From: Catonia carolina
Taxonomy: Eukaryota > Arthropoda > Insecta > Hemiptera > Achilidae
Reading direction: 5' to 3'
Assembly: GCA_035578175.1 (NCBI GenBank)
Contig: JAQMRL010000002.1
Coordinates: 130,140,171 to 130,204,170 of the forward strand
DNA length: 64,000 bases
Position numbers and translations under genes: made by a program. The notes under the pieces were generated by a model. It was not told the origin of the DNA and did no database searches. It was given only the letters and a program-made list of their open reading frames with translations. This document shows positions 47,477-58,940 of this stretch, in pieces (the stretch's first letter is position 1; the number at the start of each line of letters is the position of its first letter).

Positions 47477-48500
47477 CACAAAAAGCATTATAGTTTGTCC
47501 AACCCTGAATTGACACGCATAGCTATAGAGTTGTGATCTTACCTCTCTTCATCCCTCGCCTACATGTACAAGTTAACTCACAAACATGACAGAAAATTAA
47601 TGAATTATTTTATTTTTTCTCGATTAGAAGGATAAAATGTTCAAACAGTCCACGGTCTTAGCAAACACCCTGTACTTATATAGCTGTTCAAATTGATGCA
47701 CCAATTCAGTTTGGACATACTGTACAACAAATAGTATTTTCTTAACACATTATAAATCTAAAGAAAATTTAAATACGACAAATTATTGGAAATTACGAAT
47801 TCATTGGCTACAAATTATCAAATTTTATACTATTGTTAAATGTGACAAATAAAAGACAAAACCTCACTTACTTTATAACAATTTATTAAATAACGCTTAA
47901 GAGAGAACAGAGATGAAAATTAAACCTTCATAACAATACCCAAAGTGACTGATTTTTTTTTTTACATAGCGCAAACTAATAATACAATATTACTGATATT
48001 TAAAAATAGCTTGGTATCACGACAAAAAATTCACAAACTTAAAAAATTGTCAATTTTTTTTATTCTTCCCATACCTTGAAACAAAATGTATTCATCAAAA
48101 GATTGTCATATAGTAAACTGCATACAAAGTTCTGATAATATTCTGTTGAACTTGCACAGAAAATTTAAAAAAAGATTAAACAGTTTTTGTAGGAGTAAAT
48201 TATGCAGACAATTCAAATACTGCTTACTGTAAACATGAAAAACTTAAAGCATCCTTGTACAAGAAAATATTAACTTATTACTTATTACTGTCTGTAATAG
48301 AATATTACTGACAGTATAAAGCTCTGTAATAGAGCTTATTACTGTCTGTAGAAGCATCAAAATTTTTAAGAATCTACAAATGACATTCTTATGTTGGGAA
48401 CTTTTTATGAAAAATTGTCCTCTTCACAGTAGTGGTTTCCTGTACCCTATTCAGTAGAGTGCAGCAGTAGTACACCCAGTAGTTTATAACACATAAAAAA
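47477..48500. other. no feature recognised
   Basis: AT-rich DNA. A local near-repeat of the 'ttactgtctgtaatag' type occurs near 48285-48345. Confidence 0.45.
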
Positions 48501-49192
48501 ATCTGGTGTGAAACACTCACACAACTTTCTCTTGCCAATACAAAAATTGAACAATATAATCTAACATTAGTAATAAAACATTAAAAGATCTTAAAAATCG
48601 ATTTTTTTACACGTTTTTGTGAGAAAACAGAAAATCGCTAATTACCGCTAAACTAAGCGTTATACAAAAAAGTGTTTGAAATAAAAGTTATAGGTTTTTA
48701 AATTCTCTACAATTTTTAAATTATATACATTTTTGCACGAAAATGCATATGAAAGCCGCAATCTTATGAAACAATTTTTTACGAGAAAACAGCATTCTGA
48801 AGAATTTCAGTAAACATGGCGCGCTTATCCTATCTTGTAGAGCATAAAAAATTTAGTAAATGAAGGAGATTTTTAAAAAAATCTTAGCAGTTTTTCAGAA
48901 AATCGCAAAAAAGTGAAAAATGACACAAATAAACTGCTACTTCCGGTTGACAGATTTTGATGAAAATTTTCATACCGGGTCCTCTAGTGAAATCTAACTA
49001 AAGTTTCAAGTTTGTACGATGTTTCGTCCTTGAGATATTCTGTTCACATACAGACCAATCGCTAAAAACATGTATTTTTGGGTTCAGGAGGTCTGAAAAC
49101 GTGTAGAACCGGTAAAAACTCGATTTAGAAAATTCAACATGAAAACAATACTTTCCTACCTATATATTCATATAGGCAAGAGAGAGTAAAAA
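48501..49192 (-). repeat. repeat family 1, copy
   Basis: Reverse copy from ATCTGGTGTGAAACACTCAC to TATAGGCAAGAGAGAGTAAA; shortened inside relative to 38571-39503. Confidence 0.75.
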
Positions 49193-49499
49193 TTATCTCA
49201 AAGTTAATTACAACGCCAACGATAGGATATGAAAAAAGAGTTTTCGTAGAAAGTTCATATCTTTGTACTTTAAACTTACAATCTGAAATCGGATACCACA
49301 TTAACAGTGGTAAAAAGTATGTTTTTAAATATTTTAAATAGAACAATTACATTTTGTGACTAATAAATTAGTTACTCTCTTAATTATTACTCAAAGAGAA
49401 GTAAAAATAAATCAGCAACATTTTATGAAAAAACTTTAGCACTTAATAATAAAACAAACAGTAAATACAAATTCAGTAGAAACTAATAGTAAATTACAA

Positions 49500-49760
49500 A
49501 CACTTCAGTAAAAACATTTTTGATTAATCTATCACAGAACTGAAGTTACGATTTTTCTCTTGTATTACAAGATACACAAAATTGTAATTTACGGGAAACA
49601 TTTACAAAATATTTTAGAGGCGTTTTCATAACACTTAATTTTACTTTTTTAATACTTCCAGATGCCATAGAAACAAAGTAATTAGCCTACATTGTTTTAT
49701 TCAAAACAATTTGGACTATTAAATTTAGCCAAAAAAAATTTGGTTAATTTTTTTTAAAGA
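49500..49760 (-). repeat. repeat family 2, partial copy
   Basis: Reverse strand blocks GTCCAAATTGTTTTGAATAA, TTACTTTGTTTCTATGGCAT and AACTTCAGTTCTGTGAT match the start of the 30.5- and 52.6-kb copies. Confidence 0.5.
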
Positions 49761-50671
49761 CATGTAAACAAAATATTTAATTACATATTTTTAGCCAAAA
49801 TGACCCAAATTTTCACCTCCAGTGTTCCCTTAAAAATATAAAATAATGATAGACTTAGGCCTTAAATCACCGATTGGCAGGTGTATTGTCACCATGGACT
49901 TCCACATTCTTAAAGAGTTAACATTGATTTATTTTAAAGAAAATTGATATTTTTCATATGTGTTTCAATAAATTATTCATGTTAATATCTGCATACTTGT
50001 TTCCTGACAAATGATTTTTTTTTAAATCAATGAAAAATAATACATTTTCAAATACACAAAACCAAAAATCAATTTTTAGCCAAAATTTTGACCTCAATTC
50101 TCCCTTACTGATTACAGTTTTTTTGAAAACTGATAATAAAACCATAACACAATTTTTTATAAACAAAATTGTATAACACTGATTTTAAAAAGTAACAAAC
50201 AACTGCCTTATGGGGGTGGGAGCATGAAAATCGAGTAACAAACATCACTTATGTCTACATCAGTGATTTACAATGACGGTACAAAACGCTTCATCAATAA
50301 ACTGGTACACATTCATGTAATACGTACAAAACTGACACAGAAAATAAAATGTAAATTAGTTAATAACCACAAAATACTAATCATACAAAAATAACATGTT
50401 AATTTAGGTAATAACACGTTATCAACTCACATACATGACTAAAAATATTATTTAATAAGCAAAGTTACAAACAAAAAAAATGTAAAAGTAATTTTCCCAT
50501 CTTAATTTTTGACAGTTTCTGAATAAATATCACAACGCTAACAGAATGAACCCTTTATTAAAACATAATATGAAATTAATAACAAATAGTATTTTTGGCT
50601 TAGGGCTTGAACCAAAGATTAGGTTGTAACATTTCCATTGTTTAAAATTGAGAAACTATGACGAAACTATT
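49761..50671. other. no feature recognised
   Basis: AT-rich DNA. A nearly repeated segment (ttttagccaaaat, caccattt/tcaattctccctta) suggests more old repeats, unclassified. Confidence 0.4.
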
Positions 50672-50850
50672 TTTTTTTTTTTTTGGTTTAACATCCAACT
50701 GTTCTGCAATTACTGCTAATGCAGATGGTGAAAGATGTAATGAGTTTTTTGTAACGTATGAAAACATGCCATGCCTGAATGGGATTCGAACCAAAGACCG
50801 TATGGTGAGAGGTGAGCACGTTACCAACTACCCCATGACGAAGCTTCATT
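50672..50850 (-). repeat. tRNA-derived SINE, near complete
   Basis: On the minus strand: a head with A box GGGTAGTTGGTAACG and B box GGTTCGAATCCC, CATTCAGGCATGG, then a body with a TCTGCATTAGCAG motif and a poly-A tail of 15 (T-run at 50672-50686). Confidence 0.8.
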
Positions 50851-51221
50851 TAATTAAGAGTTGGTCACAAAAAAACTGCGTTGATACACTGTGTAGCTGC
50901 TTAAAGATGACAATACCCCTTAGGAATCCTAAATTTCCTAGTCCTAAGTGGATTGCAACAAAGTACACCAAGAAAAACTAAGATTTTTATCTTTCAAGAT
51001 TTGTGGCTCCTGGGGTTGTATAGTAAATGTACAGTATTCAGATGAACTACGAGGCGTATTTTTAAAGTAAGTACCGTTTGAAAATAAAAAATAAATAAAA
51101 GGAAATTTGCAAAAACTAATTTTATTTTCGGAATCTACATACTTTTATCTATTTTTCTACATAGTTTCCAAGTTTTTGTAAACACTTATCATATCGCACA
51201 ACTAAATTTTGGAAACCTTCT

Positions 51222-51420
51222 TCATAAAAACTTGCCGCCTGCTGTGATTTGACCTTTGGCTTTGACCTTTACGGGAGAGTGCGTGTGTCTCCAATCCATG
51301 CTTTGTTGTTTCGATTCGGGAGTGAAATGCGAAATCCACGTTTCGTCTCCAGTTACGATCCGACTCAGCATATCGTCACCGTTTTCGTCATAACGTGTCA
51401 GAAAATTCAAGGAACTGTCG
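51222..51420 (-). pseudogene. mariner transposase fragment (first catalytic block)
   Basis: Reads MNFLTRYDENGDDMLSRIV, then TGDETWISHFTPESKQQSMDW and SPVKVKAKG, then jumps directly into the C-terminal tail in another register. The second and third Asp blocks are deleted on this strand. Confidence 0.85.
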
Positions 51421-51426
51421 AGTCTT

Positions 51427-51729
51427 TTGAACTCTCTCGAGCGGCCTCACACTGCCGCTCAGACCCGAGCTGCATTGGACTCTTTTGGCTGGGAAGTTTT
51501 GGACCACCCACCCTACAGCCCTGACCTTGCGCCGAGCGACTTTCATCTCTTCCGTCATCTGAAACATCACTTGGGCGGCAGCCGTTATGACGATGACGAC
51601 GAATTGAAAACGGCCGTGAATTCTTGGTTATCACAGCAGGCGGCAAGTTTTTATGAAGAAGGTTTCCAAAATTTAGTTGTGCGATATTATAAGTGTTTAC
51701 AAAAACTTGGAAACTATGTAGAAAAATAG
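51427..51729 (+). pseudogene. mariner transposase fragment (second/third catalytic blocks)
   Basis: Open to its natural stop: ERPHTAAQTRAALDSFGW, LDHPPYSPDLAPSDFHLFR, then the C-terminal tail LVVRYYKCLQKLGNYVEK. The segment starts just at the second catalytic block, whose expected HDN has been lost (reads SLERPHT). Fourth distinct mariner lineage in the window. Confidence 0.85.
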
Positions 51730-52180
51730 ATAAAAGTACGTAGATTCCGAAAATAAAATTAGTTTTTGCAAATTTCCTTTTATTTTTTTTTTATTTTCAA
51801 ACGGTACTTACTTTAAAAATACGCCTCGTAATATCCCCTAGCCGTGGGAGTGAGAGAATGCATAACGCTCTCACTCGCACAAGCCATACGCGCTGTTCCA
51901 ATAACATTGTCTTTAATTTTACTCATTGTTGTGAGCAAGCATTTATGCATGCAGTAAACTAACAACAAGATAACGACTGTAGTATGTTTTCAGATCTGGA
52001 TTATAACGGTAAAGACCTTTGAGCGCATGCGTAGTTATGCCACATATCTCCCTCTCAGTCGCTCAGCTATGGGACATTAGTTCGTCTGATACCTATAAAT
52101 GAGTAAGTGTATTGACTGTCATATATATACATCTAACCCTTTGAAATACACAGAATTGTTGACAAATGATTGACTAAACA

Positions 52181-52510
52181 TATTCTCTGAAGATGTTCCA
52201 AAAAGTCCAAAAGGACCACAAAATAAAATTTGAATAAACTGCAACAAAAAATTTAAAACAGGTTGAACCTAGTACAGTTTACTCACTTTAAGATTTTTTA
52301 TGAAGATAATATGAACTGATAAAAACAAAAAAGCTTGGATTGGCGAGTATATTCTCTGAAAATGTTCCAAAAAGTCCAAAAGGACAACAAAATAAAATCT
52401 GAAGAAACTACAACCAAAAATTTAAAACAGGTTGAACCTAGTACAGTTTACTCACTTAAAATTTTTTTATAAAGATAATATGAACTGATAAAAACAGAAA
52501 AGCTTGCAAT
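52181..52510. repeat. 170-bp tandem duplication
   Basis: Units 52181-52350 and 52351-52510 share TATTCTCTGAA.ATGTTCC, AAAGTCCAAAAGGAC, GGTTGAACCTAGTACAGTTT and aagcttg. The CTGAAGATG...GTCCAAAAGGACC stretch resembles the arm of the 19.3-kb fold-back. Confidence 0.88.
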
Positions 52511-52609
52511 AAAATAATGAAGACAATTATTTTGGCTACAAAAAGTGTTTCTAGAAATGTTTAAAATAGCTCGACATTGTTTAAAAACGCTTCCAGATTA
52601 CAAACAAAA

Positions 52610-53400
52610 GAACCTATTGAGAACTACTAACATTTAATAGTTCACTTTACGCAGAAGTCTACTTTGAAAAACAAAAAAAGATTTTGCATCAAATTTTGTT
52701 TATTTTGACTAAATATATAGCCCAAATAGTTTTGAATAAAATAAATGGTACATCATTTTCATATTTACAGTACCTGGAAACATTTAAAAAAATTAATTAA
52801 CTGAAGTATTACCATGACAACTTTAGACACCCCTTAAAACTTTATTATATGTTTCCTGTAAATCACAATTTTAAGCGTCTTGAGACTGAAGAAAAATCAA
52901 AACTTCAGTTCTATGATAATTAGTAATATTTTTTAACTTTCTCTTGCTATATATGAACATATTGGTAAGGGAAGTATTGTTTCCATTGTGATTTTAACGT
53001 GTTAGGCAAATATACTATAATGTGTTTTTTCGTAAAAAATAACCCTTCTAGGCCTACTTTTATTCTACCATAAAACAAAAAAAAAATACTTTTATTTCGT
53101 TTTGAATAATTAGTCGCAAAATGAAATTATTTTTTTAAATACTTATTTTAGAAGTATTTAAAAATATTCTGATACATTGTACAGGTAAATTATAAAATGT
53201 TTAATTTGATCTATATAGTAAGCTTAAAGATTATACAGAGATATGATTTTTCTATGAAAATCCTATTTTTTTCCAACCCCTATCATAGGGGTTGTAATTA
53301 TCTTTGAGATAAATTTTTTATGTCATACAATGGGCGTGATGAGTATTGAATAATATATAGAGTAAAAATTTTCATAAAAAGGTAAGACTCCCTCTGCTTG
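52610..53400 (+). repeat. repeat family 2, copy 3 (with a family 1 fragment at 52932-52998)
   Basis: Landmarks are tatagcccaaatag, taccatgacaac, caccccttaaaactttatt, ccaacccctatcataggggttg and gactccctctgc. A ~65-bp piece of repeat family 1 (TTAACTTTCTCTTGCTATA...) is embedded at 52932-52998. Confidence 0.65.
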
Positions 53401-53785
53401 AAAATTATGGTATCGATTCAATAGTTACCCAGAAAGAAAAACAAATTGCTCGACAAAACATTTTCTCAACAAAATATAGATGGCTCAGCACAATAGACAG
53501 TAACTGTTCTTTCACAGAATAATTTTATATTATAATCACTTAAAAGACCGTTTCATAGTTGTTCAATACAAGGTCATTGTCAAAGAACTGCTACATAACA
53601 TAACAGTGAAAATAATACAAACTTTGAGACAATGGGAGTGACATTATAATAAATCCATTATACACAATATTTGGGGAAAAAGAAAAAACTCACTTTAGAA
53701 CAGATAGCTCAGGATAAAAAAAGAAAACTAGTGACAATTATTGGTTAAAAGAAAAATCACACATAAAACAAGTTTAAAAAAGCAA

Positions 53786-53975
53786 TGCTGGCCGCATTGG
53801 TGTAGTTGGTAATGTTCTCGCCTTTCATCATGAGGTTCTGGGTTCGAATCCCACTCAGGTATGGCATATTTTCATACATTACAAAAAATCATTTCCTCCT
53901 ACATTGCATAAAGTTACACCCCAACATAGTCACTAATGACCGTTGCGGTTGATGCGACGTTAAATAAAAAAAGAA
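53786..53975 (+). repeat. tRNA-derived SINE, full length
   Basis: The head has A box TGGTGTAGTTGGTAATG and B box GGTTCGAATCCC with tRNA spacing; the body contains GTTACACCCCAACATAGTCA and GTTGATGCGACGTTAAATAA; then an A-rich tail. The acceptor stem does not close, so I call it a SINE rather than a tRNA gene. Confidence 0.85.
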
Positions 53976-54194
53976 AAAAAAGAAGCAGTATTATGAAGAT
54001 GAAAAGCTTAGGTTTTATGGTGACAACAGAAAAATTACCATAAGAAAATATTCCTAGATCACCCATGAAAACGCATTTCAGCCTTGATAAGGTAACACCA
54101 CAAATTTTAACTAAAATGCAATTGAAGATTTATAATAAATTTAACAATCCATAGAAACACATTCTAATAGAACTAACTGACCAACTGCGTTAGT

Positions 54195-54475
54195 TTCGTG
54201 ATAAATTTGGCTTGATGTACGGAGATAAAGGTTCCTTGGTTTAAATCCTAGTAAAGGTAGTTACTATTATATGGATTTGAATAGTACACAGTGGTTACCA
54301 ATGTAATATGATGGTTGGGGTTCAATTAACCATACTTTCTCAGGAATAGTCAGCCTGAGTCTGTGCAAGACTACACCTCATTTACATGACATATATATCA
54401 TCCTCATCGCCTTGCATCATACGGTTGCTTTTGTTCCACAGTGAACAGATTTCAAAGTACACATATTAGGGGTTA
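54195..54475 (+). repeat. SINE-like repeat, copy 2
   Basis: Collinear with 27345-27545; upstream of the shared body is a degenerate head with GGTTTAAATCC. It ends with ACATATTAGGGGTTAA and an A-rich stretch. Confidence 0.55.
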
Positions 54476-55199
54476 AAAAATAAATAAGATAATTAAACCA
54501 CCATTAAGAAAACTAAGCATATGTTTTCGCTTATATTGATTAAACGCTGCAGGATAAATTTTAAAATATTCATAACAGAATACTAATAACTACATACAAA
54601 AACAACTGTTTACATAAAAATAAATAAAAGAAATATCTACTGCAGTGCATGCACTGGACATGACACCAAATAAAAGAGTACAACAGGACTACTGTTTATA
54701 CCTGTAAAATCATTACAAACAGGCTTACATTTTAATTTCTACAGGAAGTGTAACAGTGTAACACAACAAAAACATAACTTCTAGCCTAGATACTGCTACA
54801 TTCATTTTACTCAATTATGTAGGCAAAAACACAGCCAAACATTAATGACAAGTGACTCATGTCTGTTACTCATAATTAAATTAAATTTTATTGTACGTCT
54901 ACTAAGGGTAGGCCTAAACATATTATATACAATCATTATTTTTCTTAACACCCAATTACAAATCCTTACAACAATATTTGAGTATTCATTCATTCAGTTA
55001 ATCCACTGAGCCTTTACTATGGAGAGGTTCTTTATTGTCGGGAATTTAACAAAATGCCTAACTACGGAAAAGTTTTGTTATCACATTTTAATGACTTCTA
55101 TTGATCTAGTTCATATAAATATATCTTTTTTTTGTACTAATCAGTTATGTAGCTACAACTTACGGTAGCTGTTGTTTTATGGTTCTGTACTAATGAATT
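54476..55199. other. no feature recognised
   Basis: AT-rich DNA between repeats, without coding potential. Confidence 0.45.
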
Positions 55200-55961
55200 T
55201 TTACTTTCTCTTGCCTATATGAATGTATAGGAAAGAAAGTATTGTTTTCATGTCGATTTTCCACCGGACATACAAGTTTTCAGACCCCCCCTTAACCCAA
55301 AAAACATGTTTTTAGCAGTTGGTCTGTGCGTGTGTGAACAAAATATCTCAAAAACATCATTCGAACTTAAAACTTATAATAGGTACCACTAGAGGACCCA
55401 ACACAAACATTTTCAGATAGGGTAAGGGCCACGTCTGCTAAAATTTTTAGGGATAACTGTTTACACTTAAAAAAATTAAAAATTTTTTCAAAGATTACGG
55501 CTTTAATAAGCATTTTAGCACAAAAATGTATATAACAAAAGTTGTAGAAAATTTAAAATCCTACAACTTTTATTTCAAACACTTTTTTGTATACACTTAG
55601 TTTAGCGGTAATTTGCAATTTCCTGTTATTTTTTTTTATTCATGAAAACGTGTAAAAAAAAATTGATATTTATTAAAGATTTCAGCCTTAGAATGTACTT
55701 TATCACAAAAGTGTATATAATCAAATATATAGGAAATTAAAAGATCTACAACTTTTATTTAGAGCATTTTTCTCTACAGAGCCTAGTTTAGCGAGTGTTT
55801 TTCCGTAGTAATAAGCCAAATTCATTTTGCTTCATTCACTCATGATTAAAATAAGGTTGTTTTGTTTTTTGAGGTTAGTTTTTTTATTTCTTAAGTTAGA
55901 TTATACAGTTCATTATTTGTATTGTCAACAGAAAAGTCGTGTGAGTGTTTCAGACCAGATT
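55200..55961 (+). repeat. repeat family 1, copy
   Basis: Best-preserved forward copy, from TTACTTTCTCTTGCCTATAT to AAGTCGTGTGAGTGTTTCAG plus ACCAGATT. It contains a CCCCCCC run at about 55285, the same place where the 58.3-kb copy has 15 C. Confidence 0.78.
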
Positions 55962-56000
55962 ATTTATTTTGTTTGTTTATTACTACAAATGACATTAATA

Positions 56001-57320
56001 CGAGGGGGTACCCAAAAGAAACCGAAATTATTTTTTAAAACTATTTATTTTTAATTTTTTTACAAAAGAACCTTATCCCCTTCAAAATACTCTCCATTAC
56101 AACTAATACATTTGTCCCACCGGTGCTTCCACTGTTCAAAACATTTTTTGTACTCCTCTTCAGTGATGGCTGCCAGCTCATCCGTCGTTTTTTTCTTGAC
56201 ATCATCAACATTGTAAAATCGGAGACCTTTCATGCCCCTTTTCATGCATGGGAACAAGAAAAAAATCACACGGAGCCAGATCGGGTGAGTACGGTGCGTG
56301 TGGTAGCAAAACCATGCCGTTTTTCGCCAAAAACTGGGTAACCGAGATTGCCGTGTGTGCAGGCGCGTTGTCGTGGTGGAAAAACCAGTCCCCTGTCTGC
56401 CACAAATTAGGTCTTTTACGACAAATGCTGTTTCGTAGTCTTCTTAACACTTCAAGATAAAAAGCTTGATTTACCGTCTGGCCTGGTGGAACGAACTCTG
56501 AATGGACAATTCCCCTCACATCAAAAAAACAAATCAGCATTGTTTTGATGTTCGATCTGACTTGACTTTTTTTTGGTCGGGGTGATAATGAAGTCTTCCA
56601 TTGACTGGATTGTTGTTTGGTTTCTGGGTCGTACCCATAGCACCAAGACTCGTCACCCGTAATGATCTTTGACATGAAATCTGGATCAGTTTCAAGCTGT
56701 TGTTTCAAATCACTACACGTTTCAATTCGACGTTCTTTTGAGTGTCTGTCAGAACCCGAGGCACAAACTTGGCAGCGACTCTTTTCATTGTCAAGTCTTC
56801 TGTTAAAATGCGTTGGACTGAGCTCCAAGATAACCCACTAACCTGTGATATTTGGTCAATGGTCCGTCGTCGGTCTGTTTGTACAATTTCTTTCACTTTC
56901 ACAACATTTTCGTCTGTTCGGGAAGTCGACGGTCGTCCAGAACGAGGTTTGTTCTCAATCGACATGTCGCCATTTTTAAAGCGCAAAAACCACTCGTACA
57001 CTTGGGTTTTTCCAATAGCAACGTCTTTGTAAGCTGTGTTCAACATTACAACTGTTTCCGCGGCGTTTTTACCGAGCAAGAAGCAAAATTTCACAGCCGC
57101 ACGTTGTTCATTAAAACTTGCCATCATGAAAAACGACACGAGCACAAAACAGCACTAGCGAGAACAATCACTGCACGAGAACAGAACAAGCTAGATCAAC
57201 GAACAAAATGGCATTGAATTGGCAATGAGTAGCGCTACAAGCAGCCTAGTGGCGGGAATTTGTATTGCACAAGCTCCGCCCACAGCAGAGCTATTCCGGA
57301 TACTTTTGGGTACCCCCTCG
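56001..57320 (-). mobile_element. mariner-like element, copy 3 (1320 bp)
   Basis: Third copy of the 4.1-kb family, in reverse, with the same termini and TA on both sides. Longest of the three: it keeps both the RGMK and GLRF segments lost separately in the others. Confidence 0.95.
56060..57127 (-). pseudogene. mariner DD34D transposase, broken (copy 3)
   Basis: The N-terminal half is open from the paired Met at 57127 to the family-wide -1 break (stop at 56705). The catalytic half is open through TGDESW, HHDNAPAHTA and YSPDLAPCD, then loses frame at a T-run with one extra T near 56270; the C-terminus MKGLRFYNVDDVKKKT to DKVLL follows in the next frame. Closest of the three to intact. Confidence 0.93.
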
Positions 57321-57738
57321 TATACTTTACAATACTTATTTATACAGCCAAGTATCCTTAACCGCCATAATTATAGAATCAAATACAATACCCAGTAAGT
57401 AGCTACACCACCTACTGACACTATTTCAAACGGCCAACACTCACTTTATAATACCTAGTAAAATACTACACAATGAAGAGGTAGATGCCTTTTTATATCC
57501 TAATTTTGATTTTTAAAAAGATGGAGAAAGGGTGTTGTGGTAGAACTCCTAACTCGATAAATAAGTCATAAATACTTATTAAGTATCAAATTGTAATAAC
57601 AATTATTGAAAATACACATGCGCATACTTGACTTGGACCCTGCATACCCCTCCGACCTACAGTTAGATGTACAGTCAAGAGTATTGTTAAAAATTGACAA
57701 CACACATCGTATTTCGTAGGCATGCTGTTCCATTGTTG
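57321..57738. other. no feature recognised
   Basis: AT-rich DNA between the mariner and a palindromic repeat; nothing recognised. Confidence 0.45.
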
Positions 57739-58190
57739 ATTACATACACTGCACTATTCTGCCCTACTAAAAGCCAAAAAGCCGTAACTGCAAAAAAATT
57801 AAATTTGAGTTTTGAATTGATTCTTATGTTTAAAAGTATGTATGAGAAATCCAAAAAACTAAGCCAAAATACCATATCTACAACCTTATACGAGATATAA
57901 AGGTTACCCAAAAAGGGGTAACTGCAGTTACCCCTTTTTGGCTTCTTATAACATGAATGCCTTAACTGTATCTGCATGTGTTAATAAAAAAAACATTTAG
58001 GAAAAACCTCAAGTATTTTTCTGATTCTTTGGTGTAAAATATACATGAAACAATAGGAAGTCGGATAACCTGAATATTTTTAACTAGTGGCTTAGGCCAA
58101 AATGCAAAATCCTCATTTCTCGCATATTATACTCCATGCAGTTACGGCTTTTTGGCTTAGCAGGACGTATTGCAGTACATACAAGACTAT
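57739..58190. repeat. palindromic MITE-like element with central perfect palindrome
   Basis: Outer inverted repeats at 57772-57792 and 58138-58158 are identical (AGCCAAAAAGCCGTAACTGC core) with weaker matches outside them. At the centre-left, 57908-57941 is a perfect 34-bp palindrome of the related AAAAAGGGGTAACTGCAG sequence. No ORF. Confidence 0.75.
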
Positions 58191-58312
58191 ACTAATGCAG
58201 ACGCACGATTTGCCCAGCGCTCTCCGTACGAAAATCAGGCTATAGTTATATAGACAATAACAGTTGCTGACTCACGACGAGATAAACCGAAAAGAACTTT
58301 TTTTTACTTTTT

Positions 58313-58940
58313 CTTGCTCTACGATATAGGGAAGGAAAATATTGTTTTCATATCAATTTTTTGAAATCAAGTTTTCACTGGAAATGCATATTCTGAGGTC
58401 CCCTGAACCCCCCCCCCCCCCCAACCAAGAAAAAACAAGTTTTTACCAATTGGTCTGTGTGTGAACAAAATATCTCAAAAACGGAATATCGTACAAAATT
58501 GAATCTCAAGGAAGATACTATTAGGGGACCCGTATATGAACATTTTCATCTAACTGATTAACCGGAAGTAATAGTTTATTCGTGCGATTCTCTCTACAAC
58601 AGTCACTACATTTTTTGTCCTCTACAAGACAGAGTAAGTGGAACTTCTGCTGAAATTCATGGAGAGGGGCTGCACTCTCATAGTAAAAAATTGTTTATTT
58701 TCAAGATTGCAGACTTAATATGCATTTCAGGGCATAAGTATACATAATTTATTTCAAACTTTATTCTACAAAGCTTAGTTTAGCATCAATTAGAACATTT
58801 TTTTCTGTATATCGCTAAAACAAATCCAATGGAGGTTGATTTTCATTTAGCGTCATTCACTTATGTGCATAATTGGGTTATGTATCATTATTTATATTGG
58901 CAAAAGGAAGTAGTGTGTGTTCCATACACGATAAAGATTT
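58313..58940 (+). repeat. repeat family 1, copy
   Basis: Diverged forward copy from TTTACTTTTTCTTGCTCT to GGCAAAAGGAAGTAGTGTGT. It has 15 consecutive C at 58408-58422. Confidence 0.65.

Larger units (their letters stand above)
51050..51828. mobile_element. palindromic mariner derivative with 198-bp inverted 3' arms (779 bp)
   Basis: Flanked by TA. Arms 51050-51248 and 51631-51828 are almost identical inverted copies of one mariner 3' end, starting CGAGGCGTATTTTTAAAGTA. Between them a minus-strand segment with the first catalytic block and a plus-strand segment with the third meet near 51420. There is no 5' terminus. Confidence 0.9.

Noticed and set aside
53786..53860. Possible functional tRNA gene
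   Set aside because: A and B boxes are present but the acceptor and anticodon stems do not pair, and the sequence continues into a SINE body and A-rich tail shared with other copies.
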